This document shows positions 16,788 to 24,821 of a stretch of 46,956 nt of DNA, piece by piece. The stretch's first letter is position 1; each line of letters opens with the position of its first letter. The DNA lies in contig DAHUZL010000160.1 of assembly GCA_027306655.1 (NCBI GenBank), forward strand, positions 1-46,956, in the 5' to 3' direction. The notes below the pieces were generated by a model. It was given only the letters and a program-made list of their open reading frames with translations, was not told where the DNA came from and ran no database searches. Source of the stretch: Candidatus Dormiibacterota bacterium (GTDB taxonomy: Bacteria; Chloroflexota; Dormibacteria; Aeolococcales; Bog-877). Made by a program: the position numbers and the translations under genes.

Positions 16788-18512
16788 ATGAGCCCACTGC
16801 GCAGCGGCCGGTGGCTGGACGGGGATGACGAGATTGCCGTGCTCCACCGGGTGGCGATGGCCTCGGCGGGGGCGGCCGCTTCCAGTCCTGGCCCCCATCC
16901 GGTGATCGGGATCGCCAATTCAGCCAGCGACCTCAACCCGTGCAATCTGCCGTTGCGCGAGCTGGCGGAGTCGGTCCGCCGCGGTGTCGGTGCTGAAGGT
17001 GGGATCGCGGTGGAATTTCCCACCATCTCGCTGGGTGAGGATCTGATGAAGCCCAGCGCGATGCTCTACCGCAATCTCCTGGCGATGGAAATCGAGGAGA
17101 CGATCCGGGCGTATCCGCTCGACGGGGTTGTGATCCTCGCCAACTGCGACAAGACCGTCCCGGGCGCACTGATGGGTGCGGCCAGTGCTGACGTTCCCAC
17201 CGTGCTTGTCACCGGCGGCGCCCGCGCCCCGGCCACCTTCAGGGGCCGTCGGATCGGCACCGGCACCGACCTCTGGCGACTCTGGGACGCCCGCCGGACG
17301 GGAGACCTGGACGACCAAGCCTGGCACGAGTTGGAGCAGTGCTTGGCCTGTGGCCTCGGAGCCTGCAACACCATGGGCACCGCCTCGACGATGGCCATCC
17401 TGGCTGAGGTCTTGGGGCTCATGCTCCCCGGCGCCAGCACCATCCCATCCGGTGATCCGCGGGCCGGACCAGCGGCGTTTGAAGCGGGGCGCCGGGCGGT
17501 GGCGGCCGCCCAGGAGGGGATCCGGCCAACCGAGATCCTATCGTCGGCGGCCTTCGCCAATGCCACGCGCGTCCTGCACGCGATCGGCGGGTCCACCAAT
17601 GCCGTCATCCATCTGGCCGCGCTCGCCGGACGCGTGGGGATCCCCTACCTGCTCGACGACGTGGGCCGATTGGGACGGGACATCCCAGTGCTGGTCGACG
17701 TCGAGCCGTCGGGCACCGGCCTGGTTCAGGATTTCGACGCCGCTGGCGGCGTGCCCGCCTTGCTCCGCGAGATGACCGGGCTGCTCGACCTCGAGACCCG
17801 TACGGTAGCGGGCGTGACTCTGGCTGACATCGCCGCGGCCGCTCCCGCCGCCACTGGCGCGATCCGACCGCTGGCACGGCCGGTTCGGCCTGGGGGAGCG
17901 CTGACTGTCCTCCGCGGGTCGCTGGCACCCGACGGAGCGATCGTGAAGACATCGGCAGCCACGCCCGGGCTGCTTCGGCATCGCGGTCCGGCGCTCGTCT
18001 TCCGTGGCTACCAGGACATGCGTGACCGGGTCGATGATCCCGATCTGGAGGTGACGGCCGAGACCGTGCTGGTGCTGGCGGGGTGCGGTCCGGTCGGAGC
18101 GCCGGGCATGCCGGAATGGGGGATGATCCCCATCCCCGCCCGGCTCGCGTCGGTGGGAGTTCGGGACATGGTCCGGGTCACGGACGCGCGGATGAGCGGA
18201 ACCGGGTTTGGAACCGTGGCTCTACACGTCGCCCCCGAGGCCGCGATCGGCGGGCCGCTGGCGCTGGTCCACGACGGCGACATGGTGACCATCGATGCCG
18301 AGACCGGCCGGCTCGACCTGGAAGTGACCGCCGAGGAGCTCGCCCGTCGTCGGGCCTTGTGGTCGCCCACCGCCTCTCCCCACCTGCGGGGCTGGCCCGC
18401 CCTCTACCGACGCCACGTGCTGCAGGCGCCGCAGGGGTGCGATCTTGACTTCCTGCAGGCCCCGACTCCGGAGCATCGGCGGTTCATCGAGCCCGTGATC
18501 GGGAGATCCTGA
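16788..18512 (+). CDS. IlvD/Edd family dehydratase (probably sugar-acid dehydratase)
   Basis: VVILANCDKTVPGALMGAAS, CLACGLGACNTMGTASTMAILAEVLGLMLPG, AIGGSTNAVIHL, GPVGAPGMPEWGMI, VTDARMSGTGFGTVALHVAPEA. Confidence 0.93.
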   Translation: MSPLRSGRWLDGDDEIAVLHRVAMASAGAAASSPGPHPVIGIANSASDLNPCNLPLRELAESVRRGVGAEGGIAVEFPTISLGEDLMKPSAMLYRNLLAMEIEETIRAYPLDGVVILANCDKTVPGALMGAASADVPTVLVTGGARAPATFRGRRIGTGTDLWRLWDARRTGDLDDQAWHELEQCLACGLGACNTMGTASTMAILAEVLGLMLPGASTIPSGDPRAGPAAFEAGRRAVAAAQEGIRPTEILSSAAFANATRVLHAIGGSTNAVIHLAALAGRVGIPYLLDDVGRLGRDIPVLVDVEPSGTGLVQDFDAAGGVPALLREMTGLLDLETRTVAGVTLADIAAAAPAATGAIRPLARPVRPGGALTVLRGSLAPDGAIVKTSAATPGLLRHRGPALVFRGYQDMRDRVDDPDLEVTAETVLVLAGCGPVGAPGMPEWGMIPIPARLASVGVRDMVRVTDARMSGTGFGTVALHVAPEAAIGGPLALVHDGDMVTIDAETGRLDLEVTAEELARRRALWSPTASPHLRGWPALYRRHVLQAPQGCDLDFLQAPTPEHRRFIEPVIGRS

Positions 18513-18585
18513 ATTATGAAGAGGCCGGATCGGCGCCCGCGGCCTGCCGCCTCGGCACCACGCGGCCGCGCCGACCCATCCATGC

Positions 18586-19494
18586 GTGGAGTCTGACTCG
18601 AACCGACCCTTGACCCTGTCCGCGGAGGTGGCCCTACCGGCACAGGCCCGTCTGGGCGAGGGCCCACTTTGGGAGAGGGATGAGGCGACCCTGTGGTGGG
18701 TGGACATTCTGGCTGCCCGGGTACATCGATTCTCCCCTCGTTCCGGCACCGACGACAGCTTCGAGACCGGCTCGCCGGTCGGGGCGGTCGGCCTGCGGGC
18801 CGACGGTGGACTGGTCCTCGCACTCGAAGGCAACTTCGCCACCGCCGACCGCGACGGCCGCCGGTTGGAAGCCGTGACCGGCTTCACCGTGGACACCGTC
18901 GCGGTTCGCTTCAACGACGGCAAGGTGGATCCATGGGGAGGATTCTGCGCGGGGACGATGGACCGGTCCGATGAGCGATCACGCGGAGCGCTTTATCGGC
19001 TTGGTCCGGACCTCGCCGTAACCGTGCTGAGGACCGAGGTGGCTTGCTCCAATGGTCTCGACTGGACAGACGACGGCCGTTACCTCTACTACATCGACAC
19101 GCCGACCCGGTCGGTGGATCGCTTCGCGATCGACCCCGAGACCGGAGGGCTGCGGCGGCGCCAGCGAGTGGTGCGGCTGGACGGGCCGGGGATGCCAGAT
19201 GGGATGGCCCTCGACGGAGAAGGATGTGTGTGGGTGGCGCTGTGGGGAGGCGGCCAGGTGCGTCGCTACACCCCAGGGGGCAGGCTGGACCGAGTCATCA
19301 CCTTGCCTGTGTCGCTCGTCACCAGCGTGGCCTTTGGCGGCGACCATCTTGACGAGCTCTACATCACCACCGCCAGCGACGAGCTCTCGGCCCAAGCCCG
19401 CCGCGATGAGCCCCATGCGGGCGACCTGTTCTGGTGCGCCGCCGGGGTCCGGGGACGACCGTCCCACCGCTTCGGCGGTGGAGGAGCGCTATGA
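18586..19494 (+). CDS. SMP-30/gluconolactonase family lactonase
   Basis: LGEGPLWERDEATLWWVDILAARVHRF, NGLDWTDDGRYLYYIDTPTRSVDRFAID, PDGMALDGEGCVWVALWGGGQVRRYTPGG, TSVAFGG. Confidence 0.94.
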   Translation: MESDSNRPLTLSAEVALPAQARLGEGPLWERDEATLWWVDILAARVHRFSPRSGTDDSFETGSPVGAVGLRADGGLVLALEGNFATADRDGRRLEAVTGFTVDTVAVRFNDGKVDPWGGFCAGTMDRSDERSRGALYRLGPDLAVTVLRTEVACSNGLDWTDDGRYLYYIDTPTRSVDRFAIDPETGGLRRRQRVVRLDGPGMPDGMALDGEGCVWVALWGGGQVRRYTPGGRLDRVITLPVSLVTSVAFGGDHLDELYITTASDELSAQARRDEPHAGDLFWCAAGVRGRPSHRFGGGGAL

Positions 19495-19832
19495 GGACGT
19501 GGCCCGGGTCGGTGGAGATCGGGTGGTCCCCCTGAGCGAGGGCACGGCGCGGGGGCCCATCGTCCCCCGCTGTCGCGGCGGGGGGCGGATGGGGGAGCTG
19601 ACCGGAACGTGCGGGCCGGCCGGCCGACCGCTGGCTGGCAGTGCACCGCCGAGCCTGGAGGTTGGGATGGCAGAGGGTTCCGAAGCCGGCGCCGTGGTCG
19701 GGGGCGGTGGGCACCGGTCGGGGGCAGGAGTTCCGCCCAGGCGAGTGCCGAGGCTGCTGGCGCCACGGCCCAGCGCGGCCGGAGGCACCCGGCCGATGGG
19801 TCGGCGGTGACCGAGGAATGCGGGGAGGTTTG

Positions 19833-20978
19833 ATGGTGGACCGAGGGTCGAGGCACGCCCACATCGCCGAGGTCATGGGCCGGATTCGGGGTTGGCTGGC
19901 CGCAACCGGCTGGCCGGGGGTTGTGCTGACTCAGCCGGCCGCGGTGGCCTGGGCGACCGGGGGGATGAACCCCGCGATCGACCGGTGTGCGGCCACCGAC
20001 CTGCTCTGGATTGCGGTCGCCTCCGATCGCTGTGCGGTCATCACCACGGTCATAGAGCGCGACCGAGTGGAGGCGGACTCGGATCCTGCGCGCCACGGCT
20101 TCGAATTGCTGGCGGTGCCGTGGCACGGCGCATCGCAGTTCGTGGATGCGGCTGTGCTCTTCCTCGACCACCCTGCCGCGGCACTCGCCACTGATGGACA
20201 CCCTGCATTCGGGGCCAACGTGGGGGAGGCACTGGTGCGATTGCGGCTGGCCCACACCGTCGCGGCACAGGACGCGATCCGGTCGCTGGGGGCGGACACG
20301 GTCGGTGCGCTCGAAACCGCGCTCACGGCGTGGGTGCCCGGGGAGGTCGACCGCGCGATCCAGGCGCGCATGGTGGCGGAGCTCGAGCAACGAGGAATCG
20401 AGACCGTCGTGGCGTTGGTCTCCGGCGACGACCGTGTCGAGCGGTTCCGGCACCCGATCGCAGCTGACATACCCGTGGCGCGGCTGGTGATGGCGGTGAT
20501 CGTCTCCCGCCGCGACGGGCTGCACGTCGCGGCGACCCGGCTGGCCTGCGCTGGACGGATCGACCCCAAGCTGGCAGGACGGTTGGCCCAGGTCAGAGCC
20601 GTTGAGGCTGCGGTTCTCGACGCGTGCCAGGAGGGATCGACGTACGGGCAGGCGACCGACGGGCTGGAGCGGGCGTACGCGGCCATCGGCGAACCCCAAG
20701 CGTGGCGGGAACACTATCAGGGCGGGCCAATCGGCTACGCCAGCCGGGAGTTCGAGTTCGCGCCACGCGAGCGGACGAACCGCTGGTGGGACTGCCCGGT
20801 GGAGGTCGGTCACGCGCTCGCGTGGAATCCCAGCCTCTCCGGGGGTGCCAAGGTGGAGGACACCTTTCTGGTCGGCCCCCTGGGGCTGGAATGCGTCACC
20901 CGCCCCATCGGCTGGCCGGTAGAGGGAACGGGCGGCGACCGAGGCCAAGAACGTGCGGCAGTCCTCGAGGTGTCCTGA
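19833..20978 (+). CDS. M24 (pita-bread fold) family protein, apparently lacking metal ligands
   Basis: Creatinase-like N-terminal half (GWPGVVLTQPAAVAWATGG) and M24-like C-terminal half (HYQGGPIGYASREF, ALAWNPSLSGGAKVEDTFLV). Start ATG at 19833 after GGGGAGG. Confidence 0.65.
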   Translation: MVDRGSRHAHIAEVMGRIRGWLAATGWPGVVLTQPAAVAWATGGMNPAIDRCAATDLLWIAVASDRCAVITTVIERDRVEADSDPARHGFELLAVPWHGASQFVDAAVLFLDHPAAALATDGHPAFGANVGEALVRLRLAHTVAAQDAIRSLGADTVGALETALTAWVPGEVDRAIQARMVAELEQRGIETVVALVSGDDRVERFRHPIAADIPVARLVMAVIVSRRDGLHVAATRLACAGRIDPKLAGRLAQVRAVEAAVLDACQEGSTYGQATDGLERAYAAIGEPQAWREHYQGGPIGYASREFEFAPRERTNRWWDCPVEVGHALAWNPSLSGGAKVEDTFLVGPLGLECVTRPIGWPVEGTGGDRGQERAAVLEVS

Positions 20979-21381
20979 CCCCGGCATCCGCGCGCCGTCC
21001 AGCGCGGCGGGGCGCCCGGCCCGATGGCTGCGGCCTACGCCCCTCCGCTGGCCGGTGAGGCCGCTCGATCGGGATTGGCACCTGGACTGCCGTCACGGCC
21101 GTCGACGGCGCGGGGCGCCCACAAGCCTGCGGGAGGATCGAGAGGGCAAGGGTCCGGGCGGCTCTGGTGGCCAGCCCTTGCGTCTTCTCCCCTTCGAGGG
21201 ACCTCCCGTGCCGCCCCTCCCCGGCGCCTCTGGAGGCGGCGCGACGCCCCGCCCCGCCTCGACCGCAGGCTCCCTCTGGGGCTTGGGAAGCGAACCGATG
21301 GGCGGCCGAGTCCGGCCCATGCTGGCGGGGCCCGCCCCCGGCGATCGGCGTTTGCCCGCCGGCCCGTTCGGGTACGCTGTG

Positions 21382-21774
21382 ATGGCGATGCCCACGTACG
21401 TGTACCGGTGCGAGGCCGACCACGAGTTCGAGGCGGTCCAGCCCATCGTCGACCGTCCGCTCTCGGTGTGCGCCGTCTGCGAGGCGCCGGTGCGGCGGGT
21501 GGTCATGCCGGTCGGGATCGTCTTCAAGGGCAGCGGCTTCTACAAGACCGACTCGCGGAAGGCGGAGAGCACCCCCGCCGCGAGACCGTCCGAGCCCGCG
21601 GCCAAGCCGGCCGAGTCCACCCCGACCTCGGTCGGGGCGCCCGCGCCCGCCCCCGGCCCGACCGCCCCGACGGCGTCGCCCGCCCCAGCCGGCAGGACGG
21701 GCGCCCGCACCCGCGCGGGCTCGGCGGGCTCATCGGGTGGCGGGGTCGCCACCACCACCCCCGCCAGCGGCTGA
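21382..21774 (+). CDS. FmdB-family zinc-ribbon protein with Pro/Ala-rich tail
   Basis: MPTYVYRCEADHEFEAVQPIVDRPLSVCAVCEAPVRRVVMPVGIVFKGSGFYKTDSR. ATG at 21388 is an equally possible start. Confidence 0.88.
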   Translation: MAMPTYVYRCEADHEFEAVQPIVDRPLSVCAVCEAPVRRVVMPVGIVFKGSGFYKTDSRKAESTPAARPSEPAAKPAESTPTSVGAPAPAPGPTAPTASPAPAGRTGARTRAGSAGSSGGGVATTTPASG

Positions 21775-21801
21775 GCCGCTCCGGCACTCCAGGAGGGCCA
21801 G

Positions 21802-22128
21802 ATGGCCAACCCCACCCACGTCAGCGACGCCGACTTCCAGTCCGAGGTGCTGCAGGCGGAGCAGCCGGTGCTGGTCGACTTCTGGGCGGAGTGGTGCCCG
21901 CCGTGCAAGATGCTGGAGCCGATCGTCGCCGACCTAGCTACCGAGTACGACAATCGGATCAAGGTCGCCAAGCTTGACGTCGATGCCAATCCGGAGACCG
22001 CCGGCAAGTTCGGGGTGATGAGCATCCCCACGCTCATCCTGTTCAAGGACGGCAGTGAGGCGCAGCGGCTGGTCGGCTACAAGCCCAAGTCCGCGCTCAA
22101 GGCCACGCTCGACGCCGCGCTGAACTGA
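21802..22128 (+). CDS. trxA: Thioredoxin (CPPC active site)
   Basis: VLVDFWAEWCPPCKMLEPIVADLA...KLDVDANPETAGKFGVMSIPTLILFKDG. Confidence 0.95.
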   Translation: MANPTHVSDADFQSEVLQAEQPVLVDFWAEWCPPCKMLEPIVADLATEYDNRIKVAKLDVDANPETAGKFGVMSIPTLILFKDGSEAQRLVGYKPKSALKATLDAALN

Positions 22129-22136
22129 CGCCGCGG

Positions 22137-22165
22137 CGCGGGCCCCTCGAGGAGTGCCGCCCGCG
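22137..22165 (+). terminator. Possible terminator-like hairpin after trxA
   Basis: CGCGGGC/GCCCGCG, 7-bp perfect stem 9 nt after the trxA stop. No U-tract. Confidence 0.3.
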
Positions 22166-22218
22166 TCCGCTGCACTGTCCAGCGCCCATCGCCTCGACCG
22201 CGGTGGTGGACCTGGCGG

Positions 22219-22761
22219 TCAGGGGGTGGGGCCGCTCCCGGTCGGCGGGTCGCTCGGCCCCTGCTCACGGGCGCTCTCGACCGCCGTCAGGGCCTGGCGG
22301 AGGCTCTCGATCCAGTCGCCCTGGTGGCGCCCGACCAGCCGCACGCACCACGCCAGTGCGTGGCTGCGGCTGCGCGCCACCCCGGCATCGACCAGGGTGT
22401 CGAGGACCTGCCGCTCCGCCATCCGGAGCCGGGTCATGACCGGGACGCTGAGGGTCGTGAACAGCTGGCGCTCGCCGGCGATCGTCACCCCCCAGGCGAC
22501 GTGGAGGCCGAACCGGTGCCGCGCCTCCTCGGCGATGGTGATGCGGGCGGCCCGCGTCTCCTCTCGGAAGCGCCGGGCCCGGGCCTCCCGGGCGGCGGAG
22601 GCGGCGATGTCGCTCGCGTCCGGGGGCAGCTCGGGCTCGCCGAGCGGGCCCACCACCAGGATCTCCTCCCGGTCCACCGTGATCTCCGCCGGGGCCGTGA
22701 ACCATCCCCCCGGGATGCGGCCGAGGAGCCATCCGTGAATCGCGTCGTGGTTCGTTGTCAT
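22219..22761 (-). CDS. Conserved hypothetical protein
   Basis: Charged globular ORF (MTTNHDAIHGWLLGRIPGGWFTAPAEITVDREEILVVGPLG...). -10-like TAATCT (22769-22774, minus) lies 7 nt before the ATG. Confidence 0.75.
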   Translation of the reverse strand: MTTNHDAIHGWLLGRIPGGWFTAPAEITVDREEILVVGPLGEPELPPDASDIAASAAREARARRFREETRAARITIAEEARHRFGLHVAWGVTIAGERQLFTTLSVPVMTRLRMAERQVLDTLVDAGVARSRSHALAWCVRLVGRHQGDWIESLRQALTAVESAREQGPSDPPTGSGPTP

Positions 22762-22863
22762 GCTTACAAGATTACCACAGCCAGCCGTCGACTGCAGACG
22801 GCCCGTCGGCCGCCCGGAGACGGTCCGGCCAGGGGATGACGTGACTCGGGGAGGGGTGGAGAG

Positions 22864-24282
22864 GTGGGGACCCCCGAGAATGGCGGCATGGGCTCTGAAT
22901 CCCCGTCCCCCGGCTCCCGCAGCCTCTGGCTCGAGACCTCCGGCGATGACCTCACCCCCCGACCGCCGCTGGTGATCGACACCCGCGCCGAGGTGGCGAT
23001 CCTGGGGGCCGGCCTCACCGGCCTCTGGACCGCCTACTACCTCCTGCGACGGACCCCCGGCCTGCGCGTGGTGGTGCTCGAGCGGAGGGTGGCCGGGTTC
23101 GGGGCATCCGGCCGCAATGGCGGCTGGTGCTCGGCCGGCTTCGCCGTGTCACCCGGTGCGATGGCGCGCCGGGTCGGCCCGGCGGCGGCGGTCGCGCTGC
23201 ACCGTGCCATGACGACGACGGTCGACGAGGTCCTGCGGGTTGCCGCCGACGAGCGGATCGCGATCGAGGCCGTCAAGGGAGGGGTCCTCAGGGTGGCTCG
23301 GGGGGCTGGTCAGGTGCCCGCCCTGCACCGGTCGCTCGCGACCGCGACGGCGCTCGGCATCGCCGACGGATGGCGTCTCCTCGACGCCGAGGAGACCCGC
23401 GCCCGGGTGCGCATCGCGGGAGCCGTCGCGGCCCTCCGCAGCCCGGACTGCGCTGTCCTCCACCCCGGGCGGCTGGTGCGCGGGCTGGCGCGAGCGGTCG
23501 AGCGCCTCGGCGGGGTGATCCATGAGGAGACGCCCGTCGTCGACGTCGTCCCCGGCCCGGGGCCGCAGCTGGTGACGCCGCGGGCGGTCGTCCGCGCCGA
23601 CCACGTCGTCCTCGCCGGTGAGGCGTACCTCACCCGCCTGCGCCGGTGGCACCGCCAGCTGATCCCCGTCTACTCGCTCATCGTCGCCACCGAGCCGCTC
23701 GATCCCGGGCGCTGGGCGTCGATCGGCTGGGAGGGCCGGGAGGGGGTCGCGTCCACCCGGCTCTCGATCGACTACCTCTGCCGCACTGCGGACGGGCGGA
23801 TCTGCTTCGGCGGTCGCGGGGCGCCGTACCACCTCGGCTCGCGGATCACTGACGGATTCGACCACCACCCCCAGACCCACGCGATGCTCCGGCGGATGGC
23901 GCGGGAGTGGTTCCCGGAGCTCCGGGGGGTGCGCTTCACCCACGCCTGGGGCGGGCCCCTCGGCGTGAGCCGCGACTGGATGCCGACGATGTCGCTGGAC
24001 CGCGCCACCGGCATCGCCAGCGCCCGCGGCTACGGCGGCCAGGGGGTCGCGACGGCCAACCTCGCGGGCCGCGTCCTCACCGACCTCCTCACCCAGACCG
24101 ACTCGGAGCTGGTGCGGCTGCCGATGGTCGGGCATCGGTCGCCTGACTGGGAGCCCGAGCCCCTGCGCTGGCTCGGCATCCGCTACACCCAGTGGGGGCT
24201 CGCCCAGGCCGATCAGCGGGCGGAGCGGTCGGGGCGCGCCCCCACCGGGCGGACCCTGGCCGAGCGGCTCGGGGCGCACTGA
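22864..24282 (+). CDS. FAD-dependent oxidoreductase, DAO family
   Basis: VAILGAGLTGLWTAYYLLRRTPGLRVVVLERRVAGFGASGRNGGWCSAGF; C-terminal GYGGQGVATANLAGRVLTDLL. Confidence 0.92.
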   Translation: MGTPENGGMGSESPSPGSRSLWLETSGDDLTPRPPLVIDTRAEVAILGAGLTGLWTAYYLLRRTPGLRVVVLERRVAGFGASGRNGGWCSAGFAVSPGAMARRVGPAAAVALHRAMTTTVDEVLRVAADERIAIEAVKGGVLRVARGAGQVPALHRSLATATALGIADGWRLLDAEETRARVRIAGAVAALRSPDCAVLHPGRLVRGLARAVERLGGVIHEETPVVDVVPGPGPQLVTPRAVVRADHVVLAGEAYLTRLRRWHRQLIPVYSLIVATEPLDPGRWASIGWEGREGVASTRLSIDYLCRTADGRICFGGRGAPYHLGSRITDGFDHHPQTHAMLRRMAREWFPELRGVRFTHAWGGPLGVSRDWMPTMSLDRATGIASARGYGGQGVATANLAGRVLTDLLTQTDSELVRLPMVGHRSPDWEPEPLRWLGIRYTQWGLAQADQRAERSGRAPTGRTLAERLGAH

Positions 24283-24446
24283 TGCCCGCCCACAAGGTGG
24301 GAACCCAGCATGTGGTCGAGGACCACGACCTCGCCGCGGTCCAGGCGCAGGTGCTGCCGGTGCCGACCTTCCTCGCCCGGACCTCGACCGGGGAGCCGAT
24401 GCCGGACGTGGTGGCGGTGATCCGCTCCTCCCGCCGCGGGCACTGA
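24282..24446 (+). CDS. Small ORF, possible antitoxin remnant
   Basis: 54 aa MPAHKVGTQHVVEDHDLAAVQAQVLPVPTFLARTSTGEPMPDVVAVIRSSRRGH; ATGA overlap with the upstream gene, 1 nt before the PIN ORF. Confidence 0.4.
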   Translation: MPAHKVGTQHVVEDHDLAAVQAQVLPVPTFLARTSTGEPMPDVVAVIRSSRRGH

Positions 24447-24447
24447 C

Positions 24448-24726
24448 GTGCTGGTCCTCGACGCCAGCGATGGCGTCCAGGCGTGCCTCACTGCCGACGG
24501 CTTCCGGCCGCTCGCGGATGATCTCAGCGCGCCCCCGCTGTGGTGGTCGGAGGTCGTCTCGGGGCTCCACGAGCTCCGCTGGCGCCGGGCGATCACCCGC
24601 GACCTCGCCGATGCGGCCATCGCCCGCCTGCGCCGTGCGCCGGTGCGCGAGCGGACGTTCGCACACCGTCGCTTCGAAGCCTCTGGGCCCGACCGAGCTG
24701 TGATCGTGCCCCGCCCCACCGCTTGA
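24448..24726 (+). pseudogene. Truncated PIN-domain (VapC-like) toxin
   Basis: MLVLDASDGVQACLTADGFRPLADDLSAPPLWWSEVVSGLHELRWRRAITRDLADAAIARL matches a PIN N-terminal half, but the ORF ends at 92 aa without the second acidic cluster. Confidence 0.55.
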
Positions 24727-24751
24727 CCTCCGGACGCGCCCGCCCTACCCT
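24723..24751 (+). promoter_or_regulatory. Putative sigma70-type promoter for the first family-5 SBP
   Basis: TTGACC (24723-24728), 17-bp spacer, TACCCT (24746-24751). Confidence 0.5.
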
Positions 24752-24821
24752 CATCCCGCAGATCTTGAACGGCCGCTCAGGATCCAAAGAGCCCGAGACG
24801 GTCGGCAGATGAGGTTGCGCG

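Noticed and set aside
20979-21381. Possible structured ncRNA (SRP RNA, RNase P, 6S) in the gap before the FmdB gene
   Set aside because: None of the conserved signature sequences were found; may simply be ORF-poor DNA.
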